From contig NZ_JACERN010000006.1 of the NCBI RefSeq assembly GCF_013911085.1, positions 120,355-184,354 on the forward strand: a stretch of DNA of 64,000 nt, given 5' to 3'. The notes below the pieces were generated by a model, which was not told where the DNA came from, did not search any database, and saw only the letters and a list, made by a program, of their open reading frames with translations. The position numbers and the translations under genes were made by a program. Origin of the DNA: Aquitalea aquatica (GTDB lineage: Bacteria > Pseudomonadota > Gammaproteobacteria > Burkholderiales > Chromobacteriaceae). Below, piece after piece: positions 33,721 through 41,963 of this stretch. Each line of letters begins with the position of its first letter. Positions within the stretch are counted from its first letter, which is position 1.

Positions 33721-35202
33721 ATGGAAGTGCGCAACAACTATATCAACGGCCAGTGGCAGGCTTCGGTCAGCGGTGCCACCCGCGAAGTGATCAACCCGTC
33801 CAATGGCGAAGTGATTGCCCTGGTCACCGACAGCGTGGCCGAGGACAGCAAGCAGGCGATTGCCGCCGCCAAGGCGGCGTTTTACCAGAGCGGCGCATGG
33901 CGACGCATGGCTGGCCCCAAGCGCGCCGACCTGCTGTTGCGTATTGCCGATGCCATTGCCGCCCGCGCCGACGAACTGGCCGTCATGGACACGCTGGACA
34001 ATGGCAAGCCGCTGCGCGAAGCGCGCTGCGATGTGGATGATGCCGCTGCCTGCTTCCGTTACTACGCCGGCCTGATCACCAAGCCGCAGGGCGGGGTGTA
34101 CGAGGTGAGTGACGGCTTCGGCCCCATGCATGCCTATTCCATGCACGAACCGGTCGGCGTGTGCGCGCTGATCACGCCGTGGAACTACCCGCTGCTGATG
34201 GCAGCGTGGAAGCTGGCCCCGGCACTGGCGGCTGGTAATGCCGTGGTGTTCAAGCCCAGCGAGGTGACCCCGCTGTCGGCGGTGGCCCTGTTTGAGATTT
34301 TCCATCAGGTGGGCCTGCCGGCCGGCACCGCCAACCTGGTGCTGGGCAGCGGCCCGGCCGCCGGACAGGAGCTGGCCGCCAGCCACGATGTGGACATGAT
34401 CACCTTTACCGGCAGCACCCGCACCGGCCAGACCATTGCCGCCGCCGCAGTGGGTAATCTGAAAAAAGTGGGGCTGGAGCTGGGTGGCAAGTCGCCCAAT
34501 GTGATTTTTGCCGATGCCGATCTGGAAGGTGCGGTGGAATGGGCGATGATCGGCGTGTTCTTCAACCAGGGCGAAGTGTGCTCGGCCGGTTCACGCATCC
34601 TGATCGAAGAGAGCATCAAGGACCGTTTTGTCGCTCGTCTCGCCGAGCGCGCCCGCGCCATGAGCATCGGCCCCGGCATGAAAGACCCGGACATGGGTGC
34701 CATCGTGTCGGCAGCCCAGCTGGAAAAGGTGCTGGGCCATATCGAACGCGCCAAACAGCAAGGCGCCACGCTGGTGTGTGGCGGTGTGCGCCATACCGCG
34801 GGCGAATGCGCCAAGGGCTATTTTGTGCAGCCCACCATCTTCGACAATTGCACCCGCGACATGGACATCGTGCGTGAAGAGGTATTCGGCCCGGTGGTGG
34901 CGATCCAGACCTTCACCAGCGAAGCCGAAGCGATTGCCATGGCCAATGACACCCCTTATGGCCTGGCCGGCGGTGTATTCACTACCGATGGTGCGCGTGC
35001 GCTGCGGGTGGTGAAGGAAATCCGTGCCGGCGTCACCTGGATCAACTGCTACAACCCCACCTTCAACGAAGCGCCGTGGGGCGGCTACAAGATGAGCGGT
35101 TATGGCCGTGACCTGGGGGTGAACGGCCTGCTGGAATACCAGCAGGTGAAGCAGGTGAATATCAATCTGCAGCCGGGGCCGGTGGGCTGGTATCAGCGCT
35201 AA
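33721..35202 (+). CDS. NAD(P)-dependent aldehyde dehydrogenase (betaine/aminobutyraldehyde type)
   Basis: 493 aa ALDH-superfamily enzyme. Landmarks: PWNYPLLMAAWKLAPALAAGNAVVFKPSE (NAD-binding), FTGSTRTGQTI, catalytic Glu in LELGGKSPNVIF, catalytic Cys in FFNQGEVCSAGSRI, and EEVFGPVVAI plus the C-terminal NEAPWGGYKMSGYGRDLG. The overall pattern is of the PuuC/BetB group acting on amino- or betaine-aldehydes. Strong ribosome site (AGGAGGAGG). Last of the three-gene set with the amine oxidoreductase and cupin, so it likely oxidises the aldehyde formed upstream, for example to GABA or a related amino acid. Confidence 0.93.
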   Translation: MEVRNNYINGQWQASVSGATREVINPSNGEVIALVTDSVAEDSKQAIAAAKAAFYQSGAWRRMAGPKRADLLLRIADAIAARADELAVMDTLDNGKPLREARCDVDDAAACFRYYAGLITKPQGGVYEVSDGFGPMHAYSMHEPVGVCALITPWNYPLLMAAWKLAPALAAGNAVVFKPSEVTPLSAVALFEIFHQVGLPAGTANLVLGSGPAAGQELAASHDVDMITFTGSTRTGQTIAAAAVGNLKKVGLELGGKSPNVIFADADLEGAVEWAMIGVFFNQGEVCSAGSRILIEESIKDRFVARLAERARAMSIGPGMKDPDMGAIVSAAQLEKVLGHIERAKQQGATLVCGGVRHTAGECAKGYFVQPTIFDNCTRDMDIVREEVFGPVVAIQTFTSEAEAIAMANDTPYGLAGGVFTTDGARALRVVKEIRAGVTWINCYNPTFNEAPWGGYKMSGYGRDLGVNGLLEYQQVKQVNINLQPGPVGWYQR

Positions 35203-35225
35203 GCGCAGGCAGGATGGATAGGCCA

Positions 35226-35255
35226 GGGGGTGGCGAGCATGGCTCGACCACCCCC
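35226..35255. terminator. Strong hairpin between convergent genes
   Basis: GGGGGTGG + CGAGC pairs with GCTCG + CCACCCCC (13 bp, one bulged A) around loop ATG. It lies between the convergent aldehyde dehydrogenase and VOC genes and is followed on the + strand by TGTTTT. Confidence 0.75.
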
Positions 35256-35263
35256 GCTGTGTT

Positions 35264-35770
35264 TTAAAGCTTGCCGAAGCGTGCCAGTTCGCGTTCCCAC
35301 AGCAAGGGGTCGCTACGGCTTTGGCGGTCTTCATCCTGCAAGGCTTCCTGCGGGACAAACCAGGTGACTTCGAACAGCAGGCCATCCGGGTCATGGCCGT
35401 ACACGCTCTTGTGCACGCCGTGATCCTCTTCCAGACCCAGGCGGCCCAGCGCCTGCAACTGGTCACGGATGCGCTTGAGCTCTTGCAGGGTATCTACTTC
35501 CCAGGCCAGGTGATAAAGACCGGCGGGCGGTTCGCTGGCGGCCGGCACCTCGCCGCGCGGGCTGAATACCCCGGCCCGTTGCTGCCCCAGATTGCGGGCA
35601 AACAGTGCCAGATCATGATCGTTGTCTGAGTCGGCGGCCTGGGTAAACACCGCCCGGTCCGGCTGGCTGCCTGCCTTGGGACGGAAGCCCAGAACATCCT
35701 GGTAAAAGCGTGTGCTGCGCGGCACATCGCTGACATAGAGTACGGCGTGGTTCAGGCGTTTGATTCCCAT
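35264..35770 (-). CDS. VOC-family (glyoxalase/dioxygenase fold) protein
   Basis: 168 aa with two beta-alpha-beta-beta-beta modules: RLNHAVLYVSDVPRSTRFYQDVLGFRP at the start and GLYHLAWEVDTLQELKRIRDQL plus HGVHKSVYGHDPDGLLFEVTWFVP later. Likely metal ligands are His8, the His of YHLAW and the Glu of LLFEVTW. It resembles catechol-2,3-dioxygenase/glyoxalase-like single-protein families; the substrate is unknown. It follows the DUF3088 gene on the minus strand with a 27-base gap and converges on the aldehyde dehydrogenase. Confidence 0.85.
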   Translation of the reverse strand: MGIKRLNHAVLYVSDVPRSTRFYQDVLGFRPKAGSQPDRAVFTQAADSDNDHDLALFARNLGQQRAGVFSPRGEVPAASEPPAGLYHLAWEVDTLQELKRIRDQLQALGRLGLEEDHGVHKSVYGHDPDGLLFEVTWFVPQEALQDEDRQSRSDPLLWERELARFGKL

Positions 35771-35797
35771 GATGCGCTTTCGCTAAGGGTGAACGGT

Positions 35798-36142
35798 TCA
35801 GAGATGATAGGCCGCATGCTGCTCGGCCAGATAGGCGGCGATCTGCCGGGCATCCTGCAGGAAATAGCGGCCCTGATGCTGAGCCGCCTGCGGTGGCACC
35901 GGGCTGTCGGCAGCCAGTAGCAGCAGTGGCAGGGCCTGGTTGTCTGCGCCAACTAGCTCGATCACCGGCTGGCGCGGGCGTGGAAACGGTAGTCGACGTA
36001 TTTCAATGCGCTCGGCCAGTGCCGGTTGCACCGCCAGCAGGCCTTCCAGCAGCGTGCTGTGCGGGCAGACAAAGCCTTGTGCGGCAGGGTGGTCGGGGCG
36101 GCTGAAACCGGGTTCCAGCAGCAATAACAGGTCACGGCTCAT
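35798..36142 (-). CDS. DUF3088 thioredoxin-fold-like protein
   Basis: 114 aa from the ATG at 36142; five more residues to 36157 are possible. MSRDLLLLLEPGF, FVCPHSTLLEGLLAVQPALAERIEIRRLPFPRPRQPVIELVGADNQALPLLLL and ARQIAAYLAEQHAAYHL match DUF3088, which looks like a stand-alone thioredoxin/GST N-terminal fold with a CPHS element in place of CxxC. Function is unknown. Located between the porin and the VOC gene on the same strand. Confidence 0.75.
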   Translation of the reverse strand: MSRDLLLLLEPGFSRPDHPAAQGFVCPHSTLLEGLLAVQPALAERIEIRRLPFPRPRQPVIELVGADNQALPLLLLAADSPVPPQAAQHQGRYFLQDARQIAAYLAEQHAAYHL

Positions 36143-36175
36143 CAGGCATCCTCGCAATGGTTTGGGCAGGAAGCA

Positions 36176-36195
36176 GCCCCGCCAGCAGGCGGGGC
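36176..36195 (-). terminator. Terminator of the porin gene
   Basis: GCCCCGCC-AGCA-GGCGGGGC, a perfect 8-bp GC stem, begins 9 bases past the porin stop. The following bases (TGCTTCC) are only moderately T-rich. Confidence 0.7.
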
Positions 36196-36203
36196 CGTGC
36201 TGC

Positions 36204-37328
36204 TTAGAAATACTTGGCCAGGCTCAGGCTCAGCGCGCTTTCGCTGGCCACACCATTGCCGCCCCAGTTGGCACGGCCATACGAGGCATAGGCCTTGGTC
36301 TGCTTGGACAGCGTGTAGATGGTGCCGACCACATACTGGGTGTAGCCAGTCTTGTCGATGTCACTGCCGCCCACGCTCAGGTCATAGCCCTTGGTCAGCG
36401 AGACATAGGGCAGCCACGGGCCGATGTTGTAGCCGAAGGTGAGCACGGCCTCACGCGCCTTCACCTCCTGGCTGGAGGCCGCCGCGCTGGCGCTCAGGCC
36501 ACTGGCCGCCAGGCGGGCATTCAGCACATTCACGTTGTAAACCACGCCCGGGCTGTCGACGAACTTGCCGCTGCTCACCCCCAGGTAGCCATTCACGCTC
36601 TGGAAGCCCAGCGCCAGGTAGATCGGGTCGCTGATATAACCAGCCTCCACCCGCCACCAGTTTTTCACGGCACCGGTCTGGGCTGAGCTATTCACCTGCT
36701 GGGCATCGCCCTTGTTCTCATAGCTGAACTTGGCGAAGTAGCCGGCCTGCTCGTAGCTCAGACCCAGATTGAATACCTGATTGTTGGTCGGGTTGCCGCT
36801 GCTGTCGTTGGCGCGCTTTTCATCGGCACCCCAGGTGGTGGTAAAGCTGAAACCTGCCAGATTGGGGCTGTCGTAGCGGATGGCGTTATTGATGCGTCCG
36901 TCCAGCCGGGTGGAGTAAATCTGGCCGGCCACGCTGCTGTAGGAGCCCGGATCGATATATTCCATGTCGAGGTTGGCGTAGTCGGACAGGCGACCCAGGC
37001 GAATCTTGCCCAGCTCGCTTTGCAGGCCGACAAAGGAGTCGCGGCTGGCGAAGGTATCCGTACCGCTGCCATCAACGTGAATGCGGTTTTCCACCTGCCA
37101 GATGGCGGTGACGCCATTACCCAGATTCTCGCTGCCCTTGAAACCGATGCGCGAGGTGTTGTCATCTACCCGCCAGCTGCTGAAGGGCTGGCCGTTATTG
37201 GTGGTGGCTGAATAGCTTTTCACATTGGACAGGTTGCCAGCGATTTTGCCGTATACGGTGACGCCATCATCGGCATGGGCCAGCAGCGGCAGAGCCGCCA
37301 TGGTCAGGGCGAGCAGTTTTATTTTCAT
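36204..37328 (-). CDS. Outer-membrane porin (Gram-negative trimeric type)
   Basis: 374 aa from the ATG at 37328; the extension to 37334 uses a TTG and is unnecessary. Signal peptide about residues 1-20 (LLALTMAALPLLAHA). DDGVTVYGKIAGNLS at the mature N-terminus, GFKGSENLGNGVTAIWQVENR, RDSFVGLQSELGKIRLGRLSDYANLD (constriction-loop region) and a terminal SLSLAKYF mark the betaproteobacterial 16-strand porin family. Passive diffusion channel. It stands between the DUF3088 gene and, divergently, the organosulfur operon, so a role in admitting those substrates is possible but not shown. Confidence 0.93.
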   Translation of the reverse strand: MKIKLLALTMAALPLLAHADDGVTVYGKIAGNLSNVKSYSATTNNGQPFSSWRVDDNTSRIGFKGSENLGNGVTAIWQVENRIHVDGSGTDTFASRDSFVGLQSELGKIRLGRLSDYANLDMEYIDPGSYSSVAGQIYSTRLDGRINNAIRYDSPNLAGFSFTTTWGADEKRANDSSGNPTNNQVFNLGLSYEQAGYFAKFSYENKGDAQQVNSSAQTGAVKNWWRVEAGYISDPIYLALGFQSVNGYLGVSSGKFVDSPGVVYNVNVLNARLAASGLSASAAASSQEVKAREAVLTFGYNIGPWLPYVSLTKGYDLSVGGSDIDKTGYTQYVVGTIYTLSKQTKAYASYGRANWGGNGVASESALSLSLAKYF

Positions 37329-37739
37329 GATCAAGTCGCGATTAAGTTGGAAAAGAGAACATCACAGGCCGCCAGTGCAGAATGCGTTGTCGGTGGCTGA
37401 TGGCTATTGTTCCGCAATGTTCCCGTTTTATTAATCAAGAAAATATTATTAGTTAATCAGTTGTCGTGTCATTGCAAACAGGTGGCTGATATTGTCTGGG
37501 AAATGACTGTGAGGGGTGGGTGGTGTTGATGCAGCTCTGTGTTTCAAGGCTTAGCAATATTTATGCTGGTTCTTTTCATTATCGGTATAAGCATTTTTCA
37601 GAATGTACCAGCTGATTTTTTTATAAAAAATATTTGCCGGGTCGATTAATAAGCTTATCTTTTTAACTTATGGATTTGCTATTGATATTAAATTGTGGCG
37701 GGAATAGATTTTGTGGCGTCAATCAAGTGGTGCACACAA
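37329..37739. other. AT-rich divergent regulatory region
   Basis: About 410 bases between the porin and the LLM operon with no credible gene. 37430-37470 and 37560-37690 are AT-rich. A 10-bp palindrome ATAAGCTTAT (37649-37658), followed by another CTTAT, is the best operator-like feature, about 85 bases before the operon start. Confidence 0.5.
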
Positions 37740-38741
37740 ATGTCTTATTCACTGTCGATTCTGGATAAAAGCCCCATTCCCCCTGGTGCTAGTGCGGCCG
37801 ATGCGCTGGCCAATACTGTGGCGCTGGCCAAACTGGCCGAGCAACTGGGCTATTACCGTTTCTGGGTGGCCGAACACCACAGCACGCCGTTGCTGGCCAG
37901 CTCTGCACCGGAAGTGCTGATCTCCCACATCCTGGCGCATACCAGCCGCATCCGCGTGGGCAGTGGCGGCGTCATGCTGCAGCACTACAGCCCGTACAAA
38001 GTGGCGGAAACCTTCAATCTGCTGGCGGCACTGGCGCCGGGCCGGGTGGATCTGGGCGTGGGCAAGGCCCCCGGCGGCCTGCCGTTCAGCACCCGTGCCC
38101 TGCAGCACTATCACGATGCCGCCCGCAAGCCTGATTTCAGCGCCCAGCTCTCTGAACTGAATGCCTTCCTGAACGAAGGTCAGCCGGAAGGCCACCCGCT
38201 GGCCGGTGCCCAGGCCACGCCGCAGCCGCCCATTACGCCGGGGCGTTTCCTGCTGGGCGGCAGCCCGGACAGCGCCCGGCTGGCAGCCCGCCTGGGCTGG
38301 GATTTCGCCTATGCCGGCCACTTCAATGGCGACCCTTTGAATATCCAGCAATCCATTGCCGTGTACCGCCAGTGGACCGGCAAGGTACCGGCGCTGGCGC
38401 TGTATGCCTTTGTGGCGGAAACCCGCGAACAGGCGCAGGCGCTAGTAGGCGAGCTGAAGCTGTTCAAGGTGACGCTGGAAGATGGCCGCAGCGTTAACGT
38501 GCCCAGCCGTGAGGCGGCCGAAGAATTTGCCCGTCAGGCTGGCAGCAGCCAGTACCAGCTGGAAGAAAAGCATCCGCACGTGATTGCCGGTACTGCCGGA
38601 GATGTGCGCGCCGAGCTGGATTCCCTGCACCAGAGCTACGGCATCCGCGAATTCATCATCGATATCCCGGTGGCCCAGTTTGCCCTGCGCCGCGCTTCCA
38701 TTTCCCTGCTGGCCGAGGCGCGCGAGCCGCTGGCCGCCTGA
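37740..38741 (+). CDS. LLM-class flavin monooxygenase, MsnO8/CmoO-like
   Basis: 333 aa, from the ATG at 37740; no strong ribosome site, and the frame opens only 15 codons upstream. Bacterial-luciferase-like TIM barrel: YSLSILDKSPIPPGASAADALANTVALAKLAEQLGYYRFWVAEHHSTPLLASSAPEVLI, then GSGGVMLQHYSPYKVAETFNLLAALAPGRVDLGVGKAPGG. Uses FMNH2 and O2. The MsnO8 subgroup includes B. subtilis CmoO (YtmO). First gene of a six-gene operon whose members mirror the B. subtilis ytmI-ytnM set for salvage of S-substituted cysteines. Confidence 0.9.
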   Translation: MSYSLSILDKSPIPPGASAADALANTVALAKLAEQLGYYRFWVAEHHSTPLLASSAPEVLISHILAHTSRIRVGSGGVMLQHYSPYKVAETFNLLAALAPGRVDLGVGKAPGGLPFSTRALQHYHDAARKPDFSAQLSELNAFLNEGQPEGHPLAGAQATPQPPITPGRFLLGGSPDSARLAARLGWDFAYAGHFNGDPLNIQQSIAVYRQWTGKVPALALYAFVAETREQAQALVGELKLFKVTLEDGRSVNVPSREAAEEFARQAGSSQYQLEEKHPHVIAGTAGDVRAELDSLHQSYGIREFIIDIPVAQFALRRASISLLAEAREPLAA

Positions 38742-38771
38742 GCTGACTGATCACCATTTTTGGAGCTGAAC

Positions 38772-40112
38772 ATGAGCAAACCCATTACTTTCGGCATCAT
38801 GCTGCACGGCGCTGGCGGCCACATGCACGCCTGGAAACACCCCAGCGGCCCGGCGGATGCCAGCGTGAACCTGCAGTTTTATATCGATACCGTGCAAAAA
38901 GCCGAAGCCAACGGCATTGCCTTTGCCTTTGTGGCGGACGGCCTGTACATCAATGAAAAATCGATTCCGCACTTCCTCAACCGTTTCGAGCCGATTTCCA
39001 TTCTGTCGGCGCTGGCCAGCGTAACGCGCAAGATCGGCCTGGCCGGTACCGTGTCCACCTCCTACAGCGACCCGTTTACCGTGGCGCGCCAGTTCGGCTC
39101 GCTCGACCTGATCAGCGGTGGCCGTGCCGGCTGGAATGTGGTGACCACCCCGCTGGAAGGCACGGCGCTCAATTACAGCCGCCCGCATCCGGAACATGCG
39201 CTGCGTTATGAAATTGCCGACGAATACCTGCAAGTCACCCAGGGCTTGTGGGACAGCTGGGACGACGATGCACTGCCGCGTAACCGTGAAACCGGCCAGT
39301 TCTTCGACAAGGACAAGCTGCACACGCTGAACCACAAGGGGCGTTTCTTTCAGGTGGCCGGGCCGCTGAATATCAGCCGCTCGCCACAGGGCCAGCCGGT
39401 GATTTTCCAGGCCGGCTCTTCCGATGCCGGTATTGGCCTCGCGGGCAAGTATGCCGACGCGGTGTTTACCCACTCGCCGTCCATCGCGGAAACCCGCGAC
39501 TTCCTGCGCAAGGTGAAAACCAGCGCCGTACTGCATGCGCGCCAGGCGGACGATGTGAAAATCTTCCCCGGCATTGCGCCGGTGGTGGCCGCCACCGATG
39601 CCGAGGCTGCAGCCAAGTTCCGCATCATCCAGCAACTGCTGACCATCGACGATGCGCTGGCCTATCTGGGCCGCTTCTTCGACCACCACGACTTTACGCA
39701 GTACCCGCTGGACGAGGCCTTCCCGGAGCTGGGCGATATTGGCCGCAACAGCTTCCGCGCCACCACCGACCAGATCAAGGCCCGCGCCCGCGAACATGGC
39801 CTGACCCTGCGCCAGGTGGCACTGGAAGTGGCCACCCCGAGCAGCAATTTTGTCGGCAGCGGTGAAAAAGTGGCGGCTGAAATCATCCGCTGGGTGGACG
39901 AGGGCGCAGCCGACGGTTTCATCCTGGGCTTCCCGGTGGTGGCCGAAGGGCTGGACGACTTCATCACCCATGTGTTGCCGGTGCTGGAAGCCAATGGCCG
40001 CTTCAAGCGCCAGCTGGACGGCCGCACCCTGCGCGACCATCTGGGCCTGCCGCGCAAGCAAAACCGTTACCAGCAAACGGCTGACGATAGCAGCCAGCAG
40101 CAGGTGGCCTGA
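38772..40112 (+). CDS. FMN-dependent monooxygenase, NtaA/SnaA/DszA family (CmoJ-like)
   Basis: 446 aa from the ATG at 38772, with GGAG at ideal spacing. LLM-fold enzyme of the long NtaA/DszA group: FGIMLHGAGGHMHAWKHPSG, FAFVADGLYI, LSALASVTRKIGLAGTVSTSYSDPFTVARQFGSLDLISGGRAGWNVVTT, and GQPVIFQAGSSDAGIGLAGKYADAVFTHSPS. These two-component monooxygenases use reduced flavin to cleave C-N or C-S bonds. B. subtilis CmoJ (YtnJ) breaks the C-S bond of N-acetylated S-substituted cysteines. The following M20 deacylase and GNAT make the same job likely here. No flavin reductase is in the operon. Confidence 0.9.
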   Translation: MSKPITFGIMLHGAGGHMHAWKHPSGPADASVNLQFYIDTVQKAEANGIAFAFVADGLYINEKSIPHFLNRFEPISILSALASVTRKIGLAGTVSTSYSDPFTVARQFGSLDLISGGRAGWNVVTTPLEGTALNYSRPHPEHALRYEIADEYLQVTQGLWDSWDDDALPRNRETGQFFDKDKLHTLNHKGRFFQVAGPLNISRSPQGQPVIFQAGSSDAGIGLAGKYADAVFTHSPSIAETRDFLRKVKTSAVLHARQADDVKIFPGIAPVVAATDAEAAAKFRIIQQLLTIDDALAYLGRFFDHHDFTQYPLDEAFPELGDIGRNSFRATTDQIKARAREHGLTLRQVALEVATPSSNFVGSGEKVAAEIIRWVDEGAADGFILGFPVVAEGLDDFITHVLPVLEANGRFKRQLDGRTLRDHLGLPRKQNRYQQTADDSSQQQVA

Positions 40113-41323
40113 TGAATGCAGCATTAGACAGCGCCGTGTTGCCGCGCAGCCTGCAGATCGAAACCGGCATTGCGGCTGCCAATGCCGAGTTCGTGGCCCT
40201 GCGCCGCGACTTGCACCAGCACCCGGAACTGGCGTTTGCCGAACACCGCACCGCCGGCAAGGTAGCCGCGCTATTGCAGCAGTGGGGCTATCAGGTGACT
40301 ACCGGCATTGCCGGCACCGGGGTGGTGGGCAGCTTGCGCCGTGGCAGCAGCCAGCGTGCACTCGGCCTGCGCGCCGACATGGATGCGCTGCCCATCCACG
40401 AAGCTACCGGCCTGCCGTATGCCAGTCAGAACCCCGGCGTGATGCATGCCTGCGGGCATGACGGCCACACCGCCATCCTGCTGGCCGCCGCCCGCTTTCT
40501 GGCGCTGCACGGCCAGTTTGACGGCACTTTGCAGCTTATTTTCCAGCCGGCGGAAGAAACCGGCAGCGGCGCACGGCGCATGCTGGAAGAAGGCCTGTTC
40601 GAGCGCTTTCCCTGCGATGCGGTGTTCGGCCTGCACAACTGGCCCGGGGTGAGTTGCGGCCATATCGGCTGCATCGAAGGCCCGGCCATGGCCTCGGTAG
40701 ACCAGGCCCACATCACCGTGCACGGCAAGGGCGGCCATGGGGCCGAACCGCATAACACGGTGGACCCGGTGCTGGTGAGTGCCCACCTGATTACCGCGCT
40801 GCAGTCGGTGGTGTCACGCAATGTCGACCCGCTGGACATGGGCGTGCTCACCGTGGGCAGCATCCACGGCGGCCATGCGTCCAATGTGATACCGGACAGC
40901 GTGGAGCTGAAACTGACCGCCCGCACCTTCCGCCCGGAAGTGCGCAGCCTGCTGCAACAGCGCGTGCCGGCACTGGTGGAGGCACAGGCCGCCAGCTTTG
41001 GCGCACGTGCCGAGGTGGATTACCGCCTGGGCTTCCCGCCGGTGTGCAATCACCCGGCAGAAACCGCACTGGCGCGTGAAGTGGCGCAGGACACGCTGGG
41101 CGCGGCGCGGGTGGAAGAGGCCTTCCGGCCGCGCACCGCCAGCGAGGACTTTGCCTTCATGTTGCAGGCACGACCCGGCAGTTTCGTGTTCTTCGGTAAT
41201 GGCGACAGCGCCGGGCTGCACAACCCGCGCTACGACTTCAACGACGCCATCCTGCCGCTGGCCGCCAGCTACTGGGTGGCCCTGGCCGAGCGCTACCTGC
41301 CGCAGCCAACGGCGGCCACATAA
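40112..41323 (+). CDS. M20-family amidohydrolase/deacylase (SndA/HipO-like)
   Basis: 403 aa metal-dependent aminoacylase. Metal-site motifs: GLRADMDALPI, VMHACGHDGHTAILL, QPAEETGSGARRMLEEG, VFGLHNWPG and the C-terminal RTASEDFAFM; HGKGGHGAEPH lies in the lid domain. The family removes acyl groups from N-acyl amino acids. Its start overlaps the monooxygenase stop by one base (TGATG). Between a CmoJ-like monooxygenase and an acetyltransferase it would release free cysteine from its N-acetyl form after C-S cleavage, as SndA does in Bacillus. Confidence 0.92.
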   Translation: MNAALDSAVLPRSLQIETGIAAANAEFVALRRDLHQHPELAFAEHRTAGKVAALLQQWGYQVTTGIAGTGVVGSLRRGSSQRALGLRADMDALPIHEATGLPYASQNPGVMHACGHDGHTAILLAAARFLALHGQFDGTLQLIFQPAEETGSGARRMLEEGLFERFPCDAVFGLHNWPGVSCGHIGCIEGPAMASVDQAHITVHGKGGHGAEPHNTVDPVLVSAHLITALQSVVSRNVDPLDMGVLTVGSIHGGHASNVIPDSVELKLTARTFRPEVRSLLQQRVPALVEAQAASFGARAEVDYRLGFPPVCNHPAETALAREVAQDTLGAARVEEAFRPRTASEDFAFMLQARPGSFVFFGNGDSAGLHNPRYDFNDAILPLAASYWVALAERYLPQPTAAT

Positions 41324-41362
41324 CAAGCGACAGCCAGACACACATCGCAATGGACCGAGCAC

Positions 41363-41905
41363 ATGCGTGACTACTTTGTTTACACCACCACCACCGACCC
41401 GCGCGCCAGCGTGATGCTGGCCGAGCTGACGCAGGAATACGACGCACGCTACGGCGACTTGTTTAGCCCCGGAGGCGCTGCAGAGGAAATGCGCCGCTAT
41501 CCGCCGGCAACCTTTGCTCCGCCGCATGGCAACTTTCTGTTGCTGCTGCGGCAGGGTCAGGCGATTGCCGGTGGGGCCTTCAAGCGGCTGGATGAGCACA
41601 CCGCCGAATTCAAGCGCATCTGGACCCACAGTCAGTTCCGCCGTCAGGGCTTGGCCGGGCTGGTGTTGCAGGAGCTGGAAGCGCAATGCCAGCGCCAGGG
41701 CTACCGCCAGATTTACCTGACCACCGGTTGCCGCCAGCCGGAGGCGGTCGGGCTCTACCTGCGCCATGGCTATCAGGCGCAGTTCGACCCGGCGGGTGAT
41801 CTGGAAGCCTTGCGCACCCTGCCGTTTACCAAGGCAGTGCCATGGCTGGCCAGCGCGCCATCCCATGCTGGCTACTTGACAGAACTGGCCGGTATTGCCG
41901 TTTGA
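41363..41905 (+). CDS. GNAT N-acetyltransferase (SnaA-like role)
   Basis: 180 aa. GNAT fold with substrate strands FLLLLRQGQAIAGGAFKRLDEHTAEFKRIWTHSQFRRQGLAGLVLQELEAQC, where RRQGLA matches the acetyl-CoA Q/RxxGxA loop, and YLTTGCRQPEAVGLYLRHGYQ. The neighbouring M20 deacylase would reverse the acetylation, so the pair makes sense as N-acetylation of an S-substituted cysteine before monooxygenase attack and deacetylation afterwards. The substrate is inferred from context. Confidence 0.85.
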   Translation: MRDYFVYTTTTDPRASVMLAELTQEYDARYGDLFSPGGAAEEMRRYPPATFAPPHGNFLLLLRQGQAIAGGAFKRLDEHTAEFKRIWTHSQFRRQGLAGLVLQELEAQCQRQGYRQIYLTTGCRQPEAVGLYLRHGYQAQFDPAGDLEALRTLPFTKAVPWLASAPSHAGYLTELAGIAV

Positions 41906-41963
41906 AACCGCTTTGACTTGCTTGCCGAGCACCCACCCCGGCTTTTGCACAGGACAAGACATC

